The position numbers were made by a program, and so were the translations under genes. A DNA stretch of 64,000 nt from JANQHS01 sp965227315 (lineage in GTDB: Bacteria; Bacteroidota; Bacteroidia; Cytophagales; CCMP332), in contig OZ245737.1 of assembly GCA_965227315.1 (NCBI GenBank), forward strand, positions 2,790,001 through 2,854,000, given 5' to 3'. Positions 1-7,353 of the stretch are shown here, piece by piece. Below the pieces are notes generated by a model. The model ran no database searches and was not told the origin of the DNA. It worked only from the letters and a program-made list of their open reading frames with translations. Position 1 is the stretch's first letter. Every line of letters starts with the position of its first letter.

Positions 1-148
1 TCAGGAGTAAGGGGACAAGAGCAAAAAGAGATACAAGAAAAAACCAATGCAACGGGGGATATGAATATGAGCATCCCTGATCCCAAAGAATCCCCAGGGC
101 AAATACGATTGAGATCCTGACAAAGGGAAATGGGCCCCAGAAAAACAA
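1..148 (-). CDS. comEC: ComEC/Rec2 family DNA-uptake channel, N-terminal fragment
   Basis: Only the first ~49 residues are inside the window. Reading the minus strand from a TTG at 148 gives a short cytoplasmic start with the motif PFPFVRISIVFALGIL, followed by a second hydrophobic stretch (WFFLVSLFALVPLLL). A Pro-Phe-hydrophobic-Arg start followed by a membrane segment ending in GI is typical of ComEC/Rec2, the inner-membrane channel that carries single-stranded DNA into the cell during transformation. No in-frame ATG exists downstream of the in-frame TAG at 167-169, so TTG is the best start. It lies two bases after the stop of the acetyltransferase gene, so it would be the last visible gene of the phoH operon. 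The family call rests on a short N-terminus only; another polytopic membrane protein is possible. Confidence 0.55.
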   Translation of the reverse strand, partial: MFFWGPFPFVRISIVFALGILWDQGCSYSYPPLHWFFLVSLFALVPLLL

Positions 149-150
149 CC

Positions 151-582
151 CTATTTGGTCATAGTTCTATGTTTGATACCACACTCTTCAAATTCTTCTC
201 CGCTGACGGAGTAGCCTAACTTTTGATAAAAATCGATCGCTTCACTCTGTGCATGCATGAACAATTGCCCGGGGGCAATGTCTTCAAAGTCATGCAGTAC
301 TGATTCCAGATGCTCAACCAGTTTTCTTCCAACGCCTTTCCCGCGGAAAGAGTCCAGCACAGCAAATCTTTCCAGTTTGAACAGATCTCCATATTGCCTC
401 CATCTCGCGGTTCCTACCGGGGTCTCTCCTGAGAGAGCCAGATAATGACGAGATTCGACTTCGTATTTGTCGAACTCATCCTCTTCCGGCACACCCTGTT
501 CGATTACAAATACATCGTATCTGATTTTCTTATAGTCCCGGAATAAGGGATCTTCCTGGCTTACCTCGACGACTTTGATCAT
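151..582 (-). CDS. GNAT family N-acetyltransferase (YjcF/ElaA-like)
   Basis: A 143-residue single-domain acyl-CoA-dependent N-acetyltransferase. Residues 21-36 carry RYDVFVIEQGVPEEDE, a segment typical of the YjcF/ElaA group. Residues 71-90 hold the acetyl-CoA pyrophosphate-binding motif, with R80-G-K-G-V-G85 after the beta-strand LERFAVL. The C-terminal AIDFYQKLGY is the usual GNAT motif B. The substrate is unknown; the group is cytoplasmic and acts on small molecules or protein amines. The ATG start at 580-582 follows the protease stop by one base, so it is translated from the same mRNA as phoH and the M43 protease. Confidence 0.85.
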   Translation of the reverse strand: MIKVVEVSQEDPLFRDYKKIRYDVFVIEQGVPEEDEFDKYEVESRHYLALSGETPVGTARWRQYGDLFKLERFAVLDSFRGKGVGRKLVEHLESVLHDFEDIAPGQLFMHAQSEAIDFYQKLGYSVSGEEFEECGIKHRTMTK

Positions 583-583
583 T

Positions 584-1837
584 TTAAAAGGTTATAACGG
601 CCTTAAGGGCTTGGGGAGGACTCGTTTCCTGCTCCACTCTGAAGATAACAAATCCATAGGAAATTTCCAGTACATCCAAGAGGGCTGTTCCATCATTCCC
701 TGAAGTCCCGTTATAAGTGCCCATTTTTCTTCCGGTGGAGGAAAAAACATCGATCTCGAAACGTTCATTGGGATTCAAACCTGTGAGCGTCAATGAAGTA
801 GGATCTGCTCCCGGTAGCAATAGCAGGGTTCGACTTTGAGGTTCCTCCCTCTTACAGTCTTCTCCTGTCGTCCAAACGGAAGATCTGTGCGGATAAACCC
901 CGGAAGTCAGTCCCCACCTCATGTAGGACTTTTGCCCTTGGGTGAAAATATTGAAACAGGTATCGTTGGAATAATCCATATAGTTTTCCACCATATCCCT
1001 GGACTGACAGCTCTGCTTATCTCGATTACATCCGAAATTGGCATTGAAGGCTGTGGGCGTATCGTCTATGCTATCCGGAAGATCATGAACCGCACAACCC
1101 AATTCATCAGCCCATATATGCTTTAATCCAAGCCAATGACCTACTTCATGGGTCGTGGTTCTACCAGTATTATAGGGGTTATTTGGAAAATCTGCGGTTC
1201 CTTCATCACCAAAGAAACTGTGTACAATGACCACACCATCGGTGTGAGGACTTAGCAAGTATTTTCCCGGGAACTGCGCATATCCCAAAGCTCTATTGTT
1301 AAGTCTTGGGATCACATACATGTTCAGATATTTGGTGGGATCCCAATAGCTCTTGGACTTGATATACTCATCATCCTCCGGAAATCTAAGTATGGGTTTG
1401 TCTGTGGTGTCCCTGGTAATTCCTGAGGTCGGTTGTCCCTTGGGATCTTCCTGGGCAAGGCAAAAGGCGATTTCGGTATCGGCGCCTACCGGATCCTCGT
1501 TGTAGCCGGGAGTGCCGAATTCTCTTCTATAGTCCTCATTTAGAATTCTGATCTGGGATTCAATTTGGCTGACGGAAATATTGCTTCCTTCACCTATGTT
1601 TTCATCCGTATAGAGATAAATGACATGTACGACTACCGGGATGGTCAAAACCCCACCGGTATCCTGGTTGAGCCATTTACGGAACGTTTGATCAAAGGCC
1701 ATATCCGTCTGAATCTGCCACGGTTCCGCAGCTTTGCGGGTGTTATGACTTTGATCAAGAGCGCATTTCGGATACTGCTGGGCAAATCCAAAAAAAAACT
1801 GAAGAAGGAAAAAAGAGATCAATGGGATATCCCTCAT
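584..1837 (-). CDS. Secreted M43 family zinc metalloprotease (cytophagalysin-like)
   Basis: A 417-residue secreted protease. Residues 1-19 form a Sec signal peptide ending FFFGFAQ. The zinc site HEVGHWLGLKH is at 230-240, and the Met-turn YMDY is at about 286-289, as in the pappalysin (M43) metzincins. Six or more Cys residues between 248 and 294 suggest disulfides. The last ~75 residues (from about 342) form a small beta-sandwich with a motif IDVFSSTGRKMG that resembles a degenerate T9SS type A sorting domain, so export through the outer membrane is likely. The gene starts within the last four bases of phoH (ATGA overlap), which is odd for a secreted protease and suggests simple gene packing, not shared function. 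Confidence 0.85.
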   Translation of the reverse strand: MRDIPLISFFLLQFFFGFAQQYPKCALDQSHNTRKAAEPWQIQTDMAFDQTFRKWLNQDTGGVLTIPVVVHVIYLYTDENIGEGSNISVSQIESQIRILNEDYRREFGTPGYNEDPVGADTEIAFCLAQEDPKGQPTSGITRDTTDKPILRFPEDDEYIKSKSYWDPTKYLNMYVIPRLNNRALGYAQFPGKYLLSPHTDGVVIVHSFFGDEGTADFPNNPYNTGRTTTHEVGHWLGLKHIWADELGCAVHDLPDSIDDTPTAFNANFGCNRDKQSCQSRDMVENYMDYSNDTCFNIFTQGQKSYMRWGLTSGVYPHRSSVWTTGEDCKREEPQSRTLLLLPGADPTSLTLTGLNPNERFEIDVFSSTGRKMGTYNGTSGNDGTALLDVLEISYGFVIFRVEQETSPPQALKAVITF

Positions 1838-2781
1838 GTCTCACCCTTCTTATAAGCCTCAAGGATCTCCTTCACGAGTTTGTGTCTGGTGACGTCTTCG
1901 GGTCCGAATTCCACTATTCCTATGCCTTTTGTTTTTTTCAAAACATCGATTGAATGATCCAGACCTGATTTTTGACCCGGCTTAAGATCTACCTGTGATC
2001 TATCCCCGTTGATGATCAACTTTGACTTTGGCCCCATCCTTGTCAAAAACATCTTCATCTGCATAGGAGTGGTGTTCTGTGCTTCATCCAGAAGAACAAA
2101 GGCATTGTCTAGAGTTCTTCCCCTCATGTAGGCCAACGGTGCGATCTCGACAATATTCTTTTCGAAATACTCCGAAAGCTTTTCATTTGGTACAAGCTCA
2201 TGGAGGGCATCATAGATCGGTTTGAGATAGGGGTCTATTTTTTCCTTCAGATCTCCCGGAAGAAAACCAAGATTTTCTCCCGCCTCAACAACAGGACGCG
2301 TAATAATGATCTTCTTCACCTGCTTGTTCTTCAGCGCTGACATGGCTAAAGCTACAGAAAGAAAGGTCTTTCCTGTTCCCGCAGGTCCATGCGAAAAGAC
2401 TATGTCATTTTCGCCGACAAGCCGCACAAACCGGGCTTGGTTTTTGGATTTGGGTTTGATGATCTTACCCCTGGACCCATAGGCGATGATGGTCTCTTCC
2501 GGATCTTTAGAACTGTGCGTTCCGGTTTTATCACCTTTCAGCACGCTCTCTACCTTCTCGGATGAGACTTTTCCATATCTGTGATAATGGTCGATCAAGG
2601 CGCCAATAATATCCGAGATCTCAAGGATCTCTGCGCTTGAACCCTGGATCTTGATCTGATTGCCCCTAGAAACCAGTTTGGACTTGGGGAATGCATTGGC
2701 CACTTCCTTGATATTTTGGTTATGCTGACCCAAAAACTCAGGAAGAGAAATGTTTTCTAATGTGATGATCTTTTCTACCAA
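1834..2781 (-). CDS. phoH: PhoH family ATPase
   Basis: A 315-residue cytoplasmic P-loop ATPase of the PhoH/YbeZ family. Walker A GPAGTGKT is at 132-139 and Walker B VLLDEAQN at about 229-236. An N-terminal KH-like segment (residues 1-65, with NIKEVANAFPKSKLVSRG) precedes it, as in YbeZ proteins that bind RNA and partner with the RNase YbeY. The start codon is a TTG at 2781 with AGAGG seven bases upstream; there is no in-frame ATG that keeps the conserved N-terminus. First gene of the minus-strand operon. A possible -7 element TAATTTTG on the minus strand lies at 2827-2834, in the divergent space shared with the next gene. Confidence 0.93.
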   Translation of the reverse strand: MVEKIITLENISLPEFLGQHNQNIKEVANAFPKSKLVSRGNQIKIQGSSAEILEISDIIGALIDHYHRYGKVSSEKVESVLKGDKTGTHSSKDPEETIIAYGSRGKIIKPKSKNQARFVRLVGENDIVFSHGPAGTGKTFLSVALAMSALKNKQVKKIIITRPVVEAGENLGFLPGDLKEKIDPYLKPIYDALHELVPNEKLSEYFEKNIVEIAPLAYMRGRTLDNAFVLLDEAQNTTPMQMKMFLTRMGPKSKLIINGDRSQVDLKPGQKSGLDHSIDVLKKTKGIGIVEFGPEDVTRHKLVKEILEAYKKGET

Positions 2782-2853
2782 GGGAAACCTCTGGTTTAAT
2801 GCCTTATTTGGCTAATTTGGTGACCTCAAAATTACAAACTTTCAAAGGCTTAA

Positions 2854-3636
2854 ATGGCGATTATCACCCTCTTGACCGATTATGGGGAAAAAGACCACTA
2901 TGTGGCCGCCATTAAATCCAAGATTTTGGAGGGCAACCCAAGAGCTGCCATTGTGGATATCACCCATAATGTTCCACCATTCAATATCATTCATGCCTCC
3001 CAGGTTCTTAAGTCGATCTATTCTTCCTTCCCCGAGGGTAGCGTTCATTTGGTTGATGTCTATGCTCATGGTCAAAGAAGTATGAGTTCTATTGCATTGA
3101 AGTTGGACGGACATTTTTTTATCGGCCCGAACAACGGCATTTTCTCATTGGTTTCGGAAAAAAACCCGGACATCATTGTTGAGCTGTTGGAAACCGATCA
3201 GGGTAGAAAGAGCTTTCCGGCAAAGAACATCATGGCTAAGGCTGCGCTGGAGGTTTCTCACGGAAAGGAATTATCCTCATTGGGAAAGCATTGCTCGGAC
3301 TATAAAAAACTTCGGCATCTTGAATTGAAGATCGGAAAAGGGGAGATCATGGGGAATATTATTCATATCGACTCCTATGGCAATGCCATCTCCAACGTCT
3401 CACGCAAAGCCTTTGAAGAACTATCTAATGTGGATGGTCCCAAGTTCCGAATTGAAGTCGGGAGAGAAACCATCGGACAGGTTGTGGAATCATACGGAGA
3501 AGTGCCCGAAGGAGAGATCGCCTGCTTGTTCAACGATCAGGATCTGCTGGAGATCGCTATTTGTGAGGGAGATGCAGCCGCTTTGTTAGGCCTTGAATAT
3601 GAGGCCAATATTCGAATTTTATTTAGCGCGTCATGA
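2854..3636 (+). CDS. SAM hydroxide adenosyltransferase (DUF62 family)
   Basis: A 260-residue homologue of the DUF62 / SAM-hydroxide adenosyltransferase family, which splits S-adenosylmethionine into adenosine and methionine using hydroxide; related enzymes are the fluorinase and chlorinase. The N-terminus ITLLTDYGEKDHYVAAIKS holds the conserved Asp that binds the SAM ribose. IVDITHNVPPFNI and HLVDVYAHG follow in the expected order, and IGPNNGIFSLV is the mid-protein signature. The C-terminal beta-barrel domain begins near residue 160 (IIHIDSYGNAISNV). Divergent from phoH and overlapping the next gene by four bases (ATGA). Confidence 0.9.
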   Translation: MAIITLLTDYGEKDHYVAAIKSKILEGNPRAAIVDITHNVPPFNIIHASQVLKSIYSSFPEGSVHLVDVYAHGQRSMSSIALKLDGHFFIGPNNGIFSLVSEKNPDIIVELLETDQGRKSFPAKNIMAKAALEVSHGKELSSLGKHCSDYKKLRHLELKIGKGEIMGNIIHIDSYGNAISNVSRKAFEELSNVDGPKFRIEVGRETIGQVVESYGEVPEGEIACLFNDQDLLEIAICEGDAAALLGLEYEANIRILFSAS

Positions 3637-3920
3637 TAATCAGGATAGTCAGAATGACCTTTGAGGAATCCAAAACCGATGAGTTCGTTGAGTTTTTTAA
3701 GCGCAACAAAATATCGATCCAGGCATTTCCGGGTTGCACTCATGTTGAGTTGATGAGGGATGCAAATTCCCCCAATGTCTTTTCGACCTACAGCCATTGG
3801 GATAGCCTTGATGATCTGGAGAATTATCGCAGGTCTGAGTTGTTTGAAAGGGTCTGGACAAAAACGAAAACCATGTTTTCCGATAAACCCGTGGCTCATT
3901 CTTACCTCCCGCATTTATAA
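3633..3920 (+). CDS. ABM-fold putative quinol monooxygenase
   Basis: A 95-residue dimeric alpha-beta barrel protein of the antibiotic biosynthesis monooxygenase (ABM) superfamily. It starts IIRIVRMTFEESKTDEF, then shows FPGCTHVELM and YSHWDSLDDLENYRRSELF, the usual ABM beta-alpha-beta pattern in which a W-D-S segment precedes the last helix. Members act on quinols, haem or small aromatics without cofactors, but many have no known activity, so a reaction cannot be assigned. Translationally coupled to the DUF62 gene by the ATGA overlap. Confidence 0.8.
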   Translation: MIIRIVRMTFEESKTDEFVEFFKRNKISIQAFPGCTHVELMRDANSPNVFSTYSHWDSLDDLENYRRSELFERVWTKTKTMFSDKPVAHSYLPHL

Positions 3921-3926
3921 TTCCTA

Positions 3927-3956
3927 TTGTCTATTTGTGTTGGCTGATTAGTTTTG
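3927..3956 (+). promoter_or_regulatory. Promoter of the tRNA-Leu locus
   Basis: TTG at 3927-3929, 19 bases, then TAGTTTTG at 3949-3956. This fits the Bacteroidota primary sigma factor form (TTG, about 19 bases, TAnnTTTG). Transcription should begin near 3963, about 34 bases before the broken tRNA copy and 94 bases before the intact tRNA-Leu. It sits immediately after the stop of the ABM gene. Confidence 0.65.
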
Positions 3957-3990
3957 CGAACTCTTAATGGGTCGCCGGTGATTCATTAGG

Positions 3991-4050
3991 TTTATTGCCG
4001 AAGTGGCGGTCCCGACTGCAGTAGCTGTCGGGATGGTAGACGCCTCTTCG
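3991..4050 (+). pseudogene. tRNA-Leu relic interrupted by a REP-like hairpin
   Basis: The first 19 bases (TTTATTGCCGAAGTGGCGG) repeat exactly the start of the intact tRNA-Leu and its leader at 4051-4069. In the relic, AAT of the D-arm is replaced by a 24-base hairpin (4010-4033) with a 7-bp stem TCCCGAC/GTCGGGA, after which the tRNA text resumes with TGGTAGACGC (4034-4043). The anticodon arm, variable arm and T arm are missing, and CTCTTCG joins directly to the next copy. It cannot fold as a tRNA. It is a decayed tandem duplicate lying in the leader of the functional tRNA transcript. Confidence 0.8.
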
Positions 4051-4056
4051 TTTATT

Positions 4057-4138
4057 GCCGAAGTGGCGGAATTGGTAGACGCGCACGACTCAAACTCGTG
4101 TTTCTTCGGGAGTGGGGGTTCGACTCCCCCCTTCGGCA
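4057..4138 (+). tRNA. tRNA-Leu(CAA)
   Basis: The acceptor stem GCCGAAG (4057-4063) pairs with CTTCGGC (4131-4137), with discriminator A at 4138; CCA is not encoded. The anticodon stem CACGA/TCGTG closes the loop CTCAAAC, giving anticodon CAA, which reads UUG leucine codons. The variable arm is GTTTCTTCGGGAG-like, as expected for a class II tRNA, and the T arm is GGGGGTTCGACTCCCC. It is transcribed from the promoter at 3927-3956 through the upstream relic. Confidence 0.95.
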
Positions 4139-4337
4139 CATTTTTCTTTCCCTTTTACTCTCAATTCCCCTTCCTTTTGTTGATTTTTTGTAGAATAAGC
4201 CATTTTCGGGCCGAAGGTGGGAGCGGCCCTGCTCAGTCGATTTGGCTTTTCCAAGCCTAGATCTCCTTTCCTGGCTCCTTGCTAAATTTTTCCATAGGAA
4301 AAATTCTCAACGCAATGCCCTCCCCTTCGGCACATTT
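4128..4337 (+). repeat. att-like direct repeat of the tRNA-Leu 3' end, with a hairpin-rich spacer
   Basis: CCCCTTCGGCACATTT occurs at the 3' end of tRNA-Leu (about 4129-4144) and again at 4322-4337. Duplication of a tRNA 3' end is the usual scar of site-specific integration, though a decayed tandem tRNA copy would look similar. The ~180 bases between the copies have no credible gene. They contain three hairpins: GGGCCG/CGGCCC (4208-4229), GGCTT/AAGCC (4244-4257) and a perfect 9-bp AATTTTTCC/GGAAAAATT with loop ATA (4285-4305). No integrase is present, so any element is only a remnant. Confidence 0.5.
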
Positions 4338-4455
4338 AAGATCCGAGAGTGGGATCAGAGGCTCGAGGTTCTCTCTTCTCACTCTCCAACTCATTCTTCT
4401 TTACGCTTTGCTCTCTGAGCTGGTTTTTGGGCGGATTTTTTATTTTTGCAGCAGG

Positions 4456-4770
4456 ATGAACCAGGCGAAAACAGCCTATCCTAAGAAAAGAAAATCAAAA
4501 AAGTCCAAGGAATCTCCCTGGATGAGGCTCAAGGTTTCTCTCTCCAAAAACCTATTCGACGACAGCATCACAGAGATCAGAACCCTTCAAAACGAGGTGA
4601 TCGGAACCGTATCCACCGTCGGGGCCAGGAAATACCAGGTCACGAATTACAGGTCGGACAGGGTTGAGTTATCCACTTTTAAGGACTCAAAGCAGTTTGT
4701 TTTAAAGTCATACTTCTTTGCAGGTAAGCCTATGGTCTTGGAGAAAAACCTGCAGCTCAACCTATTCTGA
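4456..4770 (+). CDS. Hypothetical basic protein
   Basis: A 104-residue protein that I do not recognise. It opens with a lysine-rich segment (KKRKSKKSKESPW) and then has a predicted beta-rich part (EVIGTVSTVGARKYQVTNY, VELSTFKDSKQFVLKSYFF). No signal peptide or membrane segment is present with this start. An upstream extension to 4279 is open but would run through the tRNA-derived repeat region and add an unrelated hydrophobic leader, so the ATG at 4456, after AGCAGG, is preferred. TATTTTTG at 4441-4448 resembles a -7 element but is too close to the ATG to be convincing. The 3' end overlaps the convergent GDPD gene by nine bases. Confidence 0.6.
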   Translation: MNQAKTAYPKKRKSKKSKESPWMRLKVSLSKNLFDDSITEIRTLQNEVIGTVSTVGARKYQVTNYRSDRVELSTFKDSKQFVLKSYFFAGKPMVLEKNLQLNLF

Positions 4771-5643
4771 GGTATTCACCAGGTCGATCAGCTTATCGGG
4801 ATAATCGGTGATGATCCCATCGACACCCCAGGAGATCAACGCTTTCATTTTTTCTTCATCGTTCACTGTCCAGGGAATGACCTTGATGCCCAACTGTTGG
4901 ATGCTATCCACGATCTCCTGGTCCAACAAGGCATGGTAGCAGGAATAGATCTCGGGTGAAAAATCAAGGGATCTCAATTCCTCATTCCAGTCAGGGTTGT
5001 CCTCGACAAGCAGGGCAACGGGAATGGCCGGGTTCTGTCTTTTCGACTCGGCTATCGACCTTTTGTCAAAAGATTGGATGACTACATGATCCTGTAGATT
5101 GAAATCCCGGATCAATTCCAGGACAAGGCGGACGAAATCTGAAGGTGCCGGATGATAACGACCATCTCCCTCGGGTGTGGATTTGATCTCAATATTGTAA
5201 AATACCTGTGGAAGGCCGGACTGGTGTATCCTGTTTTGAACCTTTTCGAAAACCTCAAAAAGCAAGGGTTTTGATACCGAAATTTTCTCTTGAGTCGGAA
5301 AACGGTCGATTGGTTTAGACCCGCAGTCATATTGGGCGATCTCTTCATAGGTCATTTGGAACAGGTTCTTTTGAACTCCATCATTTTCGCAGATCAGGTC
5401 TCTGATAAAGGGTTCATGAGAAACAACAACCTGGCTGTCACCCGAGATCACCACATCGAGTTCAAGCGTAGTCACCCCAAGATCCAGGGCTTTGAGGAAA
5501 CCTGGAATTGAGTTCTCCGGCATGAGGCCCCGGCATCCGCGATGCCCTTGAATATCGATTCTTGACATATCATCTTTTTCGGGAGAGCTGCAGTACGAAA
5601 AATTCAGCAGGATGATCAAGAACAAGAATTGCTTTCTAAGCAT
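4762..5643 (-). CDS. Glycerophosphodiester phosphodiesterase, lipoprotein
   Basis: A 293-residue TIM-barrel enzyme that hydrolyses glycerophosphodiesters to glycerol 3-phosphate and an alcohol. The signature IQGHRGCRGLMPENSIPGF holds the catalytic His and Arg, LELDVVISGD the metal-binding Glu and Asp, and VVSHEPFI the second His. The C-terminal GVDGIITDYPD is typical of the family. The N-terminus is a lipoprotein signal (LLNFSYC, with Cys at about residue 18), so the enzyme is membrane-anchored in the periplasm. An in-frame ATG at 5655 would add four residues; I take 5643. It overlaps the end of the SDR gene, so the two are probably co-transcribed. Confidence 0.92.
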   Translation of the reverse strand: MLRKQFLFLIILLNFSYCSSPEKDDMSRIDIQGHRGCRGLMPENSIPGFLKALDLGVTTLELDVVISGDSQVVVSHEPFIRDLICENDGVQKNLFQMTYEEIAQYDCGSKPIDRFPTQEKISVSKPLLFEVFEKVQNRIHQSGLPQVFYNIEIKSTPEGDGRYHPAPSDFVRLVLELIRDFNLQDHVVIQSFDKRSIAESKRQNPAIPVALLVEDNPDWNEELRSLDFSPEIYSCYHALLDQEIVDSIQQLGIKVIPWTVNDEEKMKALISWGVDGIITDYPDKLIDLVNTSE

Positions 5644-7105
5644 TCGTTTCCGCATTTGATTTTGTTATGCTCTCAGCCATGCCCTGGAAAATGAATGCAT
5701 GGAATGGAAGAACAGAATACCAATATAGTCTGCCAGCCAATCCTCTGGGCCTGAATGTTGCTTTTTGTTTAAGGATATTTTTTCCAGTCGGTTTTTTGTC
5801 CAATTCAAATTCCAGCCAGGCTTCACCCGGGAGTTTCATCTCGGCAAAGAGCAGCAATCTTCTTGATACTTTGTTGGCCTGAAGTACCCGCCAAAAATCT
5901 ATCGAGTCGCCTGCTTTAATTTCGTTTTGGTTGCGCCTTCCTCTTCTTAAACCTACACCCCCGACCATTTTATCAAGAAAGCCCCTGATCTCCCAAAGCC
6001 AGTTGCCATAATACCAGCCCCGCTTTCCCCCGATGCTCCAGATGTTGTTCAGGACTTTCTCCGGATTGCTATCAAATTCGATTTCCCTGTAATCCTGGAA
6101 ACAACCATGTTCGGGCACTTTTTCCCTGACCTGAAGCGCCTTGTTCATCTTCTGTGAGCTCACGGAATCGGTCCAACTGGACTCTACTTCATCGGATTGC
6201 ACCTTTGAAAGAGCTGCTTCCAATGCTTCCCGGTAATTCAATAGTTTTTGACCATCCAATCGCAAGGTGTTCTTCTCATTGCAGACTACTTCGTTTCTCA
6301 TCGAGTCAACCAGGGATCTGGCCAATTTGTAGGAAGTTGAGGTCACGAAGTACAACCAGAGTGAAGAGAGTCTTGGCGTCAGTACCGGCAATGTTAGAAT
6401 ATATCTTTTCAGCTTTCTGACCCTGGCATAGCCCAATAACATTTCCTTGTAGGTGAGTACTTCTGGTCCTCCGATGTCATAGGTCTTACCCAGGCTCTGG
6501 GGTTTGGTGAGCACTCCGACCAACTGTTCCAGGACGTTCCTGATCGCAATGGGCTGACAGCGCGTATTGAGCCATTTCGGAGCAACCATAACCGGAAGCT
6601 TTTCAACGAGGTCTCGAATGATCTCAAAAGATGCACTTCCTGATCCGATGATGATCGCTGCTCTGAGTACAGTCACCGGAATTCTCGTTTCCGCCAGAGC
6701 GGTTTCCACCTCCATTCTGGAAAGCAAATGTTTCGAAAGGTTTGAATCGTTGGATATTCCTCCGAGATATACGATGTGCTGGCAGTTGTTGTCTTTGGCA
6801 AAGGCCGCAAAGTTTTTCGCCATTCGACTCTCAAGTTGATCGAAGTTGCTGGAGGATGAAACCATGGAATGCGCAAGGAAGAACGCATATTGAAATCCTT
6901 CTTCTATCCTTGGGAGCGAGGAAGGGTCGAGCAGATCCCCCTCAATAACGACGATTCGGTTCAGCGATTCAGTAGTGAAGTCTTCAAAATCGAATCTTGC
7001 CCGATCACGCACAAGACAGGTTATATGATAACCTTCTCTGATCAAGCGGGGCAGAAGCCTTCGGCCTATGTAACCGGTAGAACCTGTCAACAGTATTCTT
7101 TCCAC
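5636..7105 (-). CDS. SDR family NAD(P)-binding protein fused to a DUF2867 domain
   Basis: A 489-residue two-domain protein. Residues 1-~290 are an atypical short-chain dehydrogenase/epimerase: the dinucleotide motif GSTGYIGRRL is at 7-16, the second strand carries VIEGDLLD, and YDIGGPEVLTYKEML is the usual C-terminal marker of the NAD(P)H-binding SDR group. Residues ~335-480 match the DUF2867 pattern (YREIEFDSNPEKV, GWYYGNWLWEIRGFLDKMVGG, FRPRGLAGRLYWYSVLPFH), which is often fused to such SDRs. The reaction is unknown; lipid or quinone reduction is a guess from the domain's lipid-binding look. The start is GTG at 7103-7105. It overlaps the GDPD lipoprotein gene downstream. Confidence 0.85.
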   Translation of the reverse strand: MERILLTGSTGYIGRRLLPRLIREGYHITCLVRDRARFDFEDFTTESLNRIVVIEGDLLDPSSLPRIEEGFQYAFFLAHSMVSSSSNFDQLESRMAKNFAAFAKDNNCQHIVYLGGISNDSNLSKHLLSRMEVETALAETRIPVTVLRAAIIIGSGSASFEIIRDLVEKLPVMVAPKWLNTRCQPIAIRNVLEQLVGVLTKPQSLGKTYDIGGPEVLTYKEMLLGYARVRKLKRYILTLPVLTPRLSSLWLYFVTSTSYKLARSLVDSMRNEVVCNEKNTLRLDGQKLLNYREALEAALSKVQSDEVESSWTDSVSSQKMNKALQVREKVPEHGCFQDYREIEFDSNPEKVLNNIWSIGGKRGWYYGNWLWEIRGFLDKMVGGVGLRRGRRNQNEIKAGDSIDFWRVLQANKVSRRLLLFAEMKLPGEAWLEFELDKKPTGKNILKQKATFRPRGLAGRLYWYSVLPFHAFIFQGMAESITKSNAETNA

Positions 7106-7123
7106 AACGGGGGTTTTGAGTGC

Positions 7124-7297
7124 TTATTTTTCGCGGCTCAGGTCTTCGATCTGTTTGGCCACCTTTTCTGCTTCCTCCGACTTCAGGGCAAAACCCTGGA
7201 TGTCGCCTTTCCTCTGCAGTTCCATGGCTTCTTTTTGCAGAGCCCGGTATTGCTTGTCAAGCCTTTTGGCTGGATTGGGTTTGAATAATGAGATCAT
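7124..7297 (-). CDS. Lacal_2735/DUF6435 family small protein
   Basis: A 57-residue protein that reads MISLFKPNPAKRLDKQY and then a charged helical stretch ending IEDLSREK. The N-terminal FKPNPAKRLDKQYRALQKEA followed by AMELQRKGDIQGFA is characteristic of the small Lacal_2735 (DUF6435) family, which is widespread in Bacteroidota and some Proteobacteria and has no known function. No membrane segment; most of the protein should be one or two amphipathic helices. It lies 18 bases upstream of the SDR gene on the same strand and is likely in its transcript. Confidence 0.85.
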   Translation of the reverse strand: MISLFKPNPAKRLDKQYRALQKEAMELQRKGDIQGFALKSEEAEKVAKQIEDLSREK

Positions 7298-7353
7298 CTT
7301 TTTTCTTTAAAAAACACATCAAAATATGTTTTGTTCGGATCGATCTCGTCAGA

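Noticed and set aside
836..1126. Plus-strand open frames opposite the M43 protease
   Set aside because: They are antisense shadows of a well-supported gene and have no recognisable domains or start signals; the same holds for the many other opposite-strand frames.
4279..4455. N-terminal extension of the hypothetical gene at 4456
   Set aside because: It reads through the att-like repeat and hairpins with no start signal; the hydrophobic leader is likely a by-product of the repeat region.
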